A stretch of DNA of 64,000 bases, taken from contig JAJOZX010000482.1 in assembly GCA_023014485.1 (NCBI GenBank), positions 186,001-250,000 on the forward strand, given 5' to 3'. The translations under genes and the position numbers were made by a program. Of the stretch, positions 22,596-32,611 are shown piece after piece. Every line of letters begins with the position of its first letter. Within the stretch, counting starts at the first letter, position 1. The notes under the pieces are model-generated. The model was not told where the DNA came from and did no database searches. It saw only the letters and a program-made list of their open reading frames with translations. Source of the stretch: Bathynomus jamesi. Taxonomy: Eukaryota > Arthropoda > Malacostraca > Isopoda > Cirolanidae.

Positions 22596-22999
22596 TACAT
22601 AACTTTTTCTCACTTGAGATGGCTGGGATAACTCGTGAACATAAGAACATTAGAAAACAGCCTTGTAGACTTGATCTACGAAAATACTTTTTTAGTCATA
22701 GAGTAGCAGATTTTTGGAATGACTTGCCATATGATGTGGTAAACAATAGCTCATTAGTTAATTTTAAGAAAATTTAGACTTTCATGAATGAAAGAGATAG
22801 TTTGTGGATTGTAAATACTGTATATGTTTAGGTTAAGTTTATAGGCTACTTTGATAGTAGTAAATAGTTGTACATTATTAGTTAGCTGACTTGAGATTCA
22901 TGTTTAGCAGGATTCTATTATTATTATTAACTCATGACTTGGATAACCTTGATAGGCCCCAGTGGCTTCATGTTTTCCAAATGAAATGTAATGTAATGA
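22596..22999 (+). pseudogene. LINE C-terminus and 3' UTR, right of the Tc1 nest
   Basis: Encodes NFFSLEMAGITREHKNIRK, FFSHRVADFWNDLPYDVVNNSS and LVNFKK, the C-terminus of a CR1/Jockey-like ORF2, in register with 14025-14099. The 3' UTR ends in a GAAATGTAATGTAATGAAT-type repeat near 22980-22999. Confidence 0.82.
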
Positions 23000-23388
23000 A
23001 TTATTTTTTAGGAATTCTGATTTCGTTGAATGTCAGTTATGTGATAACTCATAATAAGCCTTATGTACTTTCGCTATTTTGATATAACTTAAATTAATTT
23101 ATTTATAGTTTTATTAAAATTATAATAAATCACCTTCATAGTCATGATCAGTAACTAAAAAATCAAAATAACAAAAGAAAATATTTGCCTTTAAGAAAAG
23201 CCTTTTGAAGAAAATGGCGGAAGGTGATTTTGTGAACAAAAAAATACAGGTCACCATTTTTATACACAGACATTTTCACAGCAAATTTCCTTCATTTCAA
23301 ACAGTAATCAATATGGAATAAAATATTGCAATAAAAAAAAAAGCTAAGGTAAACGACAAGAAAATGAATACACGTAAACAATGAATAC

Positions 23389-23530
23389 CTTCTTCAGTCA
23401 CAAAGCCAGATCCTTCACCGTCTTCGTCATCAAAAAAAAGAGCTATTTCTCCTCCCGAGTCCAGACTACTCCTGTCACGTTTCTTAACAAGAAAATCTTC
23501 TACATTATTGAATGTTAAATCCTTGCCAAT
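23389..23530 (-). other. Possible internal coding exon (unknown gene)
   Basis: On the minus strand a 142-bp open stretch lies between a strong acceptor (TTTTTTTTTCAG, AG at 23532-23531) and a donor (GAAG|GTATTC, GT at 23388-23387). It encodes an acidic sequence (DFLVKKRDRSSLDSGG, ALFFDDEDGEGSGF). I do not recognise the protein. No neighbouring exons could be identified within 22999-24537, which otherwise holds nothing I can name. It could be a host exon, a transposon exon or chance. Confidence 0.35.
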
Positions 23531-24537
23531 CTGAAAAAAAAAATGATTAATAAATTTATAAAAGTTAAAATCAATTACTGTATATATTGGTGGTGTATAC
23601 CCAAGTAACAAAGACACGTTGGTCCAGTGTTGAACCAATGAACCAATCTTGGCCCAGTTTGGTCCAGTAATTGATGAATAGCGGCCTCAGAGCGGTCCAA
23701 CATTAGTTGAATATTGGGCTCGTATTGATTTTGCTATTTGAGTAGGTACCATCAACTACTAAAGTCGAGATACACTGGGCTGTAAAGTACAAAAATGTGG
23801 CCCAGATCCCGATTCTTGTAACCGATGATCCATAAACCAATACTTATATACAGTATTTTATATACAGTATTCTCTGGTACTAAAACTACTAATTTAAATA
23901 AAAAATCTTAGTTATGAACCATAATATATGGTTACTTATAATACTGTAATTCTTTTTAGATTTTATAGGTCAAACGCTTTTCTTTTTATGTTTGTTTCAT
24001 TTAGTTTTCTTGTCAAATTTTCTTTGAGATAGCTTCGTGCGACGTTCCCTTATCACATGGAGGTCAGGCTAATGGCCCTGACTCTAGAATAAAGTGAAGA
24101 AGAGAATTGCTTCCTTGGGTTCTCCGCATCATATAGCAAAGCACACCAGCTCATCTGGTTTTCCGTATCTCTTCTTTTAGTAATTAGTTAATTACTGTAC
24201 TTTTAAAAAGACATCTAATGGCAAAGCTGTTCTTCTTCAGTGTTAAGGATGTTCCTTGTCTATCTTTTAGGGACATTGCACATTCTGGCTTTACTTTTTT
24301 GCAAAGTTGTCTGGATTGGATAGTAATACATAGTTGCCATAACTCCCGCGTGGGCGCGAGAACTCCCGATTTTGCACCTATTTTGGCTAATAATACTCCC
24401 ACTCTCTATACTGAGAGGCAAAATCTCCAGCCAGACACCCATTTCCAACATTTTCAGAACATTATGTTGCGTTTTTATATATATTTTAAAAAAATAACAT
24501 TTTAGCTCGACTATGCAATAAAGTGACTGATAAATTA

Positions 24538-26082
24538 CACTGAACAACAAAATATAACTTTTGTTCCTCCTCCGAATGAATTTATGCGATTCCACTATAC
24601 GTTTTTACGCTAATTACAAATTTGAAAACATAATTTTTCTATCACTTACCAATTTCGAAGGAAATGCAAATGAAAATTGACAGATTTTCTTACTTTTTTG
24701 GTATATTTAATCGTACAAAAAAGAAGAGTACCTTACTTAAAATGTTTTTGCAGCTGAGTTTCGCTTATAACTAGTACGAGGGGCTTTTTTAAGTGTTCAA
24801 CAGTAGTCGGCCAACATACTGGGGCTATATCTTCCTTGGTACCGCTTTTCCATGGTTGATATATCGCGATGAAATATTTCACCATGCTCAACGCTGACAG
24901 CGCCCCGGTTTGATGGGAAGTCCAGGTGAAAGTGCAAGAAATGCATTTTCAAAGACATATTACACCCCATGGCTTGGTAAGCACTAAGCATTTTCTCCAC
25001 CAGGGAAACATAATTTTCTGATTTGACGCTGCCGAGGAAATTCATAGTCACTTCTTTAAAAGCTTTCCATGCTGTTCTTTCAACCTCATTCAAAGACTCG
25101 TCAAATGCGGTGTCTTTCATCACTTCTCTGATCTGTGGGCCCACAAAAATGCCTTCTTTGATTTTCGCTTCGCTGATTCTAGGGAACTTCCGTTTTAGAT
25201 ATAGAAATCCAGGTCCGTCTTTATTCATGGCTTTCACAAAAATTTTCATCAAACCAAGTTTGATATGGAGAGGTGGTAAGAAAACTTTTGCTGGATCTAC
25301 TAGGGGTTGATGGGTAACATTTTTCTGTCCTGGAACCAAATTTTGTCGAAGTGGCAACTCTTTCTGTGTGTAATGACTTCCCTTAGCTCGGCTGTCCCAC
25401 TCGCAGAGGAAAAAAAGAGAACTTTGTGTAACCTAACTGTAAGCCGAGGAGAAGTACAATCACTTTCAGATCACCACAGATAAGCCAGGAGTGTTTATCG
25501 TAGTCACTATGTTTCAAAAGTAACTGCATATTGTCATATAATTCCTTCATATGAACTTTATGCGCAATCAGAACCGAACCATAAACATTACCGTTGTGCA
25601 ATAGTATAGCTCTCAAACTCAACTTTGATAACTCGACGAAAAGCCTCCATTCCTTAGGATTGTGCTCTCGACCAAGTGCCTCCTTGAGAGCGTTCACATC
25701 ATTACGATACACTGAATCACTTTCCATAGAGAAAAACGATGTAAAGTATGTCTGACGTTTACGAAATGATATTTTTAGTCATTTGTAAGAGATTCCAACC
25801 TTTTAATCTAGAACCTAAGAGCTCAGCCTGATTTTTAAATAGATTCAACTCTGACAAAATCATTTAATTCTGACTGAGAAATTAAATGAGGTTCATCCGA
25901 TGAAGGTGGTTGAAATTGTGTATCCATGTCATCTTGTCTGTCCAAAAGTTCATTACGAGATTCATCTTCAGGTTCACCATTATGTAAAAAGTCCATGTCT
26001 TTGGTAGTTTTGTACTGGCAAATCGTCGCAATGTGAAAGAGGTCACATGGCTGACAGTAAATTAGGATATTGAATATTTATA

Positions 26083-26128
<46 letters not shown>

Positions 26129-26421
26129 TGATGTAAATATGCAGTGTACTTGACTAAATATATGCATATTATATATAAACATGTAAATATAAATAATAGT
26201 ATGCATAATATAAAGATTTTATACAAAACAAATGACAATAAATCTCGTATTATGATGCAAACTGAGGAATGCTATCGCGATCCTAAAGGGTTTTAAATTG
26301 CAAATCCCTCAAAAACTGTGGGTGATAGAAAAAAATCTGTTTTCATTTACGTAATCAGCGTAAAAAAGAATATAAGAACCACCCACATTTATCAAAAGGA
26401 GAAAATCTTTGCTGAACAGTG
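24538..26421 (-). mobile_element. CACTG-family transposon, copy B
   Basis: The termini CACTGAACAACAAAA and complement CACTGTTCAGCAAAG are inverted. The similarity extends inward in blocks (TTTTTACGCT-ATTA, TTTTTCTATCAC) to about 24680 and 26285. A perfect 3-bp TTA duplication lies at 24535-24537 and 26422-26424. The 1884-bp element holds a decayed, intron-poor version of the gene in copy A. A GT/TA microsatellite sits at 26083-26126 near its 5' side. Confidence 0.84.
24797..26010 (-). pseudogene. CACTG-family transposase-like protein, central and C-terminal parts (copy B)
   Basis: Reading from about 26010 downward, frames encode DMDTQFQPPSSDEPH and LISQSELNDFV, matching the linker of copy A. 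Next come WRLFVELSKLSLRAILLHNG and WLICGDLKVIVLLLGLQLGYTK (25727-25383), then after a frameshift PPLHIKLGLMKIFVKAMNK, GPQIREVMKDTAF, MHFLHFHLDF and VEHGEIFHRDISTMEKRYQG (25357-24797). The junction GDLK-VIVLLLG is continuous, where copy A has its second intron. The N-terminal Cys-rich part is missing. Damaged but clearly homologous along its length. Confidence 0.82.
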
Positions 26422-27269
26422 TTATCTGAAAATTATGATTGATGTGTTGTTACACTTCCTTTTGAGTGTTCACTCCACTCCAAACATTGTAACAGTCATC
26501 AATTATCCGATTTTTAATCAAAGCTCTCTCCTACGATACTCCAAAAATAGATTTATATTAACTTTTCAATATTGTGGTGGATGACCACACCTATCTCCCA
26601 CCTAGCTATACCTCTAAAAGGGAGATATCTCTCTTAGAAATAAAACTTTTGTGGCACCTCTGTACTAACAAGGTTTAGACTACATCTATTCATCCTTTCA
26701 ACGAGTGCAGATTCAATTTACGTAATCTCTCCCAGTAATTTAGTTCTTTGAATTCACTGAATTTGGCTGTAAAGCTTCTGCTAATTGTTTACAATTGACA
26801 AATTTCTTTTTTTATATGTGGATGTCATGACTGAGAATTTTCCAGCTTTGGGTATCATCAGTGTTTTCATCGAGGAATCATTATACAGTATGTGGTTATT
26901 AAAGTTTTTAAAGTTTTATTCAGTAAAACATGACTAAAATAGCAATTAAAAACGACACTAACCAACCATTATGTGCGAATGAGTGTTTTATTGTGTATAT
27001 TTTACCAAGGGCTGAGTTAAACATCGAGACCCCTAAGTAGGTTCTAGCCTTAATTTGGCAAGTTAAAGATCTGTGTGGCAAGAGGAGCGATACGTTTATT
27101 AATTTTGTGGTATAATTTTAATGTTTTAATGATAAAAGTTGGAGTGGCGTATATTTAGGTAGAAAAGCTGTGGTTTGGTTGGCTGGGAGCGGTCCTCGGC
27201 GGGCAGATGATGTAATGATCTATTTTTTCGGATTTCCTGTGACCTTTAAAACTGTATACTATTACGTTA

Positions 27270-27306
<37 letters not shown>

Positions 27307-27345
27307 GATGAATTTCACAATAAAACACGTGAAATGAATAAATGC

Positions 27346-27481
27346 TGCAAACCCACAAGGAAAAAGAAAAACGATTCCAAGGCCTTTCGTGTATTCAAAG
27401 CTACACCTCGTCAGGACGAGGTGTAGCTTTGAATACACGAAAGGCCTTGGAATCGTTTTTCTTTTTCCTTGTGGGTTTGCA
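27346..27481. repeat. Perfect palindrome, 67-bp arms, 2-bp loop
   Basis: The arms 27346-27412 and 27415-27481 are exact inverted copies separated by AG. The outer arm sequence (TGCAAACCCACAAGG...) leads to CGAAAGGCCTTGG and GGTGTAGCTTTG near the centre. (AT)n arrays lie on both sides (27273-27304; 27481-27490), and an ACACGTGA motif sits between the left array and the arm. The surrounding 26425-28148 otherwise shows nothing recognisable. Confidence 0.93.
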
Positions 27482-28148
27482 TATATATATGGAAAACTGA
27501 TACGTGTGGGTAGTTCGGAGGTAATGAAAATGGTCCACTGAGTAGGTTGGTAACTTGGTAGTTAATCTAACAATTATTAAACTCCTTTTATGTCAATAAA
27601 TGGGTGGATGAAAACAATTGGTTGCTCACCAGTTATTCTCCCCAATAGTATTTATATACTGTGTGATAGAGTGTGCTCGGCAGTAGACATACACTTCCGA
27701 TCAACCAACATACAAAAAGGACGCTGGTGGAAAAAACCGGAGAACAAAAGACTTGCATCCCCACCAGCTACTACTCTCTCAAAAATTAAGCAACTAGAAG
27801 AAAGACTCCAAGAAGAAATCAGGACTTATCTAATAACACTCAGTAAGTGAACAATTGTATTTCTAAACCCCAGTTTAGTGATAACATATAAACTAGGTCC
27901 AGTTAAATTAGGCCTACATTGTGGTCTAAGACCTAGCATCAACTCATAGCTTAACAAAGGCTGAGGTAAATTACCCTAACCTAATGTGGTGAGGAATCCT
28001 ACTGTGAACCTCAATTTACGCTGCCCCTCTGGACCATTTCCGGAATCTCTAGGCTGACCCCTACAAGGCTAAACTTAACCTACTCTACAGTTAGACTGGA
28101 GATATTAGGAGTGGGTTAATTGGGGACCAATTCATACAAAGCACTTTT

Positions 28149-28160
<12 letters not shown>

Positions 28161-28232
<72 letters not shown>
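28161..28232. repeat. (CA)n/(TA)n microsatellite
   Basis: A CA run (from 28149) followed by a long TA run, forming the left border of the palindrome at 28269-28408. A second TA run (28406-28448) forms the right border. Confidence 0.93.
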
Positions 28233-28239
<7 letters not shown>

Positions 28240-28268
28240 AAATCACAGAATAACACGTGATCTTATTA

Positions 28269-28403
28269 ATAAGCAAACAACCACAGGGAAAAGGAAAAGG
28301 AAACACGAAGTCCGAGCGCTTTCTGTTTCTCCTTGAAAATGTGAATATATCACGAAAGCGCTCGGACTTCGTGTTTCCTTTTCCTTTTCCCTGTGGTTGT
28401 TTG

Positions 28404-28408
<5 letters not shown>
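28269..28408. repeat. Palindrome, 55-bp arms, 30-bp loop
   Basis: The arms 28269-28323 and 28354-28408 are inverted copies. The architecture repeats that of 27346-27481: ACACGTGA before the left arm, a GGAAAAGGAAAAGG purine block, CGAAAGCGCTCGG near the centre, GAATAT-CACGAAAG at the loop edge, and TA arrays outside. The sequences are related but not the same, which suggests two diverged members of one fold-back repeat family. Confidence 0.9.
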
Positions 28409-28451
<43 letters not shown>

Positions 28452-28809
28452 GAGAGAGAGAGTAAAACCTGTATAACTCGGCTAACTAGGGGGAGGATAG
28501 TCTGAGAAATACAAGATTCCGTCTTATAGAGGAAAAATTTAAAGTATTGTAAAGAACCCAATTTCAAAGTGTATAAATCAATAAAGTATACTGAAACACT
28601 GTTTCTCAAAGAAAAATTATATACGAGTATATTGTAACTGAGAACGTGGGTGAATAAACAAGTGGTAGTTTAGTTTGTAAAGGTATCACGTGATGGTGTC
28701 GGTTTGCCGCGTTGCTAATAGGTATCTGAATGTACCACGTGGTTACCTCGGACTTTACCTGTACAACTCAGACAAATTCCGAGTAAGATGGGTTTTTCAT
28801 AAAGGGATT

Positions 28810-29073
28810 TTTTTTTTCTGGGATTAAGGTCCAGAGATTTCGAGATGCCTGGACACTGTGCGTTTGAAAAATTGGAGGTTATGGACAGGGGAAAAGATGG
28901 ATTGAGAAAGATTGTTCGAGAGTTGTCAGGTTGACAATACCGATTAATCTTTGCGTCAGAGAGCTCGACAGAAAAGGAATGAGAATGTGTCGAAAGTCGG
29001 GTACTGCAAGCTCTCCTTAAATGAGGAAGCATGTTAGAAAGTTCAGAAGAACAGTGTCCGTTATAATAGCGAT
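28810..29073 (-). pseudogene. Second LINE family, C-terminal fragment
   Basis: The complement encodes LSNMLPHLRRACSTR, HSHSFSVELSDAKINRY and FLNPSFPLSITS-type sequence, matching the C-terminal block at 9371-9594. It is cut at 29073, exactly where the TAGGGC terminus of the next element begins, so that element inserted into this LINE. Confidence 0.72.
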
Positions 29074-32000
29074 TAGGGCATTAGGGTGTGTCAATTTGGG
29101 AGGTGAAAATTAATTTTTGCGAATTCCTTCACTGAGGGGTTTTAAAAATATGTTCTTGGATGTGAAGAATTCAAATCTGCTATTATTTTTGTGATTGCTC
29201 AACACTTAGCTTGGTAAATCTACGTTTGATTAAAAAGCACATAAATTGCTCTCTGAAAACAACATTTATTAATTTTAGCTTCTCAAAATGTCTGGTAATG
29301 CTATACAAATTTTAGTTTCTCTGCATAAAACATATCCTAGTAATCATAAAACATACCCTTGTAATCATAAAACAACATTAGAAAGTAATGACATCAGTAA
29401 AAAAAAATATTTAAACAACAAGTTTCATCAAGTCTTGCTTTGATTCGTTCTTGGACATCAGCCGCCGACTTGCTTCTTGGCCTCTGATATAGCCCTCACG
29501 TTTCTCATGTGTATACACCCTGCCTGCTGCCTCTGTGACTTGTTTCACACACCTCTCTATTGACTGAGCATGACAGGGCCACTGTGGAACTTCCATAGGC
29601 TTGTCAAAGAACTTCTTTACTTCCGCTGTAGTCAGTTTACATGTCAAAGGAGGTTCAAATACCCCGTCAGACCAGTCTGTCAGCTCCAACACGGAAGAAG
29701 CACTGGGGTTGATGGAAGGTGTCTTCCTGGGACGTACAGAAAGATCTCCAAGTGTGTCATCATCTCCACCCCTCATGTCAACAATCTTTTGGACACCAGC
29801 TCTCCTCTCCTCACTGTCATCTGAGCACAAGAGTGTCTGGATTATCATTTCGCTGAATGCATAGCATGCTGAGCGCTTGATGGTTGGCAAAACAGCATCC
29901 ACTACAGCCTTCTTTTGCAGCCTAACTAGCCGCAGCTGAAACAAGATGTGGCGTGGGCCTTCCACCCAAGAGTGTTTTACTTTGATGTTGAACCAACAGG
30001 GGTAGTACACACCAACAATGTATTCCACTATCAGTCTTAAGTTGTTGAGGGTTTTGCCTTTAAGGCCATGTTTTGAAACCCATATGCGACAAAGCCTGTT
30101 TGCTGTTGTCAACCACCTTGAATGGCTCACTGGACCAATTTCAAGAAGTGCCAGATCTGTGGGAAGTTCTCCTGTCCTTATGGCCTGTGTGATCCTATAC
30201 CCGTACGCTTGATCAGTAGAGAGATCCTTTACGACATTGTCACTCAGTGAAGTAAGAGGCTCTCCAATTGAGAGTTTGGTGAATGAAGGATCAATTTCAA
30301 GTTCGGTTGCAGTGTCTAGCATCTTGCCAATGTTACCTGTCCACTTGTTGTTAGACAAGGTCTTCCCATCCAGTGCTGTGATCAAGTGTCGCAGGGGTAA
30401 CTCGTTAGTGTGGAGGGCACAAACCAACCAGATCAGCTTACAGCAAAGCTTGACCTCTACCCAATGCATGGAACCACCCTCCCAGCCAGTGTTAACATTT
30501 GTAGAATCACCTCCAATGGCCTGCAGGCTTTTATCAATGCCCTTCTTCAGATTATTAGCAATAACTTCAGCAGGTTTTTTTTCTCGTTGAGCCTTTCTCA
30601 GGAGTGAAGTGGTAGAGATATCTTCCACCTGGCTCACTGCACACAGAATAATGCTCTTCTTTGATGATGCTGGGGAACTGACGATCTGAATTGTCTGCTT
30701 TCAGCATAACTTTAGTTGTATCTTGACGGCCGTCAAAGAAGATGCAGTCAATTTCACCCTTCTTACAAAGATCATCAAATTCCTGATCCAGGGATCTCAT
30801 AACTTTTACTTGGGCCCTCTTGACTTTATTGTGATCAACTACAAGTCTCTTGTCTTCTTCAGTGATCAAGCCAGCATCCATAAAGGCAGCAGTGGTGATG
30901 GCAGCTGTGGCACGCAGGCCAAAACCATATCTGATGCTATGCATAGCAACATTAGGTATTTCTAATGTGTTGTACTCTGGCTTTTTATTGGAAGTTGAAG
31001 ACGTGCTTGGTATTTCTAATGTCACTTCATAACTTCCATCCTTTCCATCTTGAACATCAGCTATTTGTTCTTCATTTTCATCATCAGAGAAAATTATTTC
31101 ATTTGATGGCATTGAAACATCCTGCTTACTTGTCTGCTTATATTCAGCAAGCCTTCTTCTTTCGTCTTCTTGCCGCTTCTGCTTTTTGACTTGTCTGTTG
31201 TGCTCAGGTTGATCTGGCAATCCAATCTGATGTGGTCCAATAGAACCAGACTTGTCTCTCTGACCTTTAATGAAAGCAAGTTCCTTCACAGGGATCTTCA
31301 TCTCCCTAGGGCATGTATAGTTAATGTGAGTTTCGTTTTTGCAACCAGCATCTGCAAGGCAGCCAAATTCAGAGCAGAGAACAATTTTACACTTGCAACT
31401 GAGGATGTCAAAAAGCTTGTCAAGTTTCGCAATGAAAGCCTCTTTGACATGTAGCTTTCCTCTCCCAAGAGATATGTTTTTGGCCTGCTCCCACCTCTCT
31501 TGGATCTTGTTTAAGATTGTGACTCGTGAATTTACAACGGGGGCTACAAAAGAACTGTTTGCTCGTTCCCACTTTTCAAGCACTTTAGGGTAAATGTCCT
31601 TTGCAAGACTGGCTGATGGGTAGTTTCTCACATCCTCACCACTTTGTTCTCTTAGCAGTAGCCCATATTTCAGAACGTCTCGCAGAGTTGGGAGTTCAGA
31701 GGGCAACAACTCTCTACCAGTTCCAATTAGGTTGCTCATATGTGTGAATGTCCCCAGTCTTGTCCTCCTTTTAGAAGCCATTGTAGGTCAATTCCCACTG
31801 GTTAGGATGGTAGCACTGACGGACAAGTAATCTTCAGCACACTGATGAATATGTTTCAACCTGTGAAATAAGCAAAAACAGCAGTGCATTATATATATAC
31901 AGCATATATAATTATTAATATAATAATTATTATATAATTGCACAAAAAAGTCAAAAAAGTCACTATTTTTATGTAGCTTCTTACCAAGCAAAACTAAATT

Positions 32001-32611
32001 ATATTAAATTAACAAAAATATCTTTAGAATTATGTCGGTATGATTAGATTCTTGATTATATAGTTCCTTTTGGTGCATTCTTTCTTTATATAAAGCTTCA
32101 TACGTTTCTTATATAGACTAATTGTTGACAGTAAATACGTTTATTGCTGATAAATAATGATTAATGAGCAGAGAGTCGACATAAATCTTCAACTATTTAG
32201 GAATAGTAAATATGTTTTTATAGTATATATACTATATAATTATTATATAGTATATAATTCTTCATGTATTTAAGAAATACATTCAATGATGGTAAATAAT
32301 AATTACCTTCTATGCGCACATTCTTATAAGATTATATAACCCTCTAAATTATAAAGAGGATTGATCGACATAAATCAGATAATCTTTCAAAACGACGTTC
32401 TTTAAAATAATTATTCCTTGCTACGTTACAAAATATCCGGTCACTTGAAAAGAAATTATTTCTAAAATGTCTGTTTGAGATAATATTCTCAAAATTCTTG
32501 GGCCGGTGTGCAGCGTGAGTCATCAGAACTTGGTAGGATTAGCGTGGGCATTTAATAGAACTTTGTTAACTTAATGATTTGAATTTGGAACTTTAAGTTG
32601 AAGTTATATTA
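29074..32611 (-). mobile_element. hAT-like transposon, divergent relative (right end not found)
   Basis: The left edge starts TAGGGCATTAGGGTG, sharing the TAGGGC hexamer with the elements at 2396 and 60412, and cuts a LINE cleanly. It contains a minus-strand transposase gene (29411-31781). Upstream of that gene a splice acceptor (TATTTCACAG) lies at 31861, implying a 5' untranslated exon further right. I could not find a matching CCCTA end before the CACTG element at 32612, so the right boundary given is only the limit of the searched stretch. 31990-32611 holds nothing recognisable. Confidence 0.6.
29411..31781 (-). pseudogene. hAT-like transposase, divergent lineage, one frameshift
   Basis: Two overlapping frames (31781-30567 and 30637-29411) together cover about 789 codons. 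They are offset by one base inside a run of eight A (complement of 30575-30582), so a single-base insertion or sequencing error separates them from an intact gene. The order of motifs matches the 748-codon protein at 60922: LPTLRDVLKYGLL, SCKCKIVLCSEFG, FFDGRQDTTK, GGDSTNVNTG (Asp-containing), CALHTNELPLRHL, SRWLTTANRLCR, and WPCHAQSIERCVKQVTEAAGRVY. Overall similarity is moderate, so it is a separate lineage. The start MASKRRTRLG follows a 5' UTR splice acceptor. Confidence 0.83.

Noticed and set aside
23580..23870. Repeat-like stretch rich in GGCCCA/TTGGTCCAG near 23.6-23.85 kb
   Set aside because: Looks like a possible MITE, but I could not identify paired inverted ends or a target duplication.
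28455..28800. Pogo/Tigger-like MITE suggested by AACCTGTATAACTCGG and an inverted ACCTGTACAACTCAGA
   Set aside because: Only a short inverted match; boundaries and duplication are not clear enough to list as a feature.
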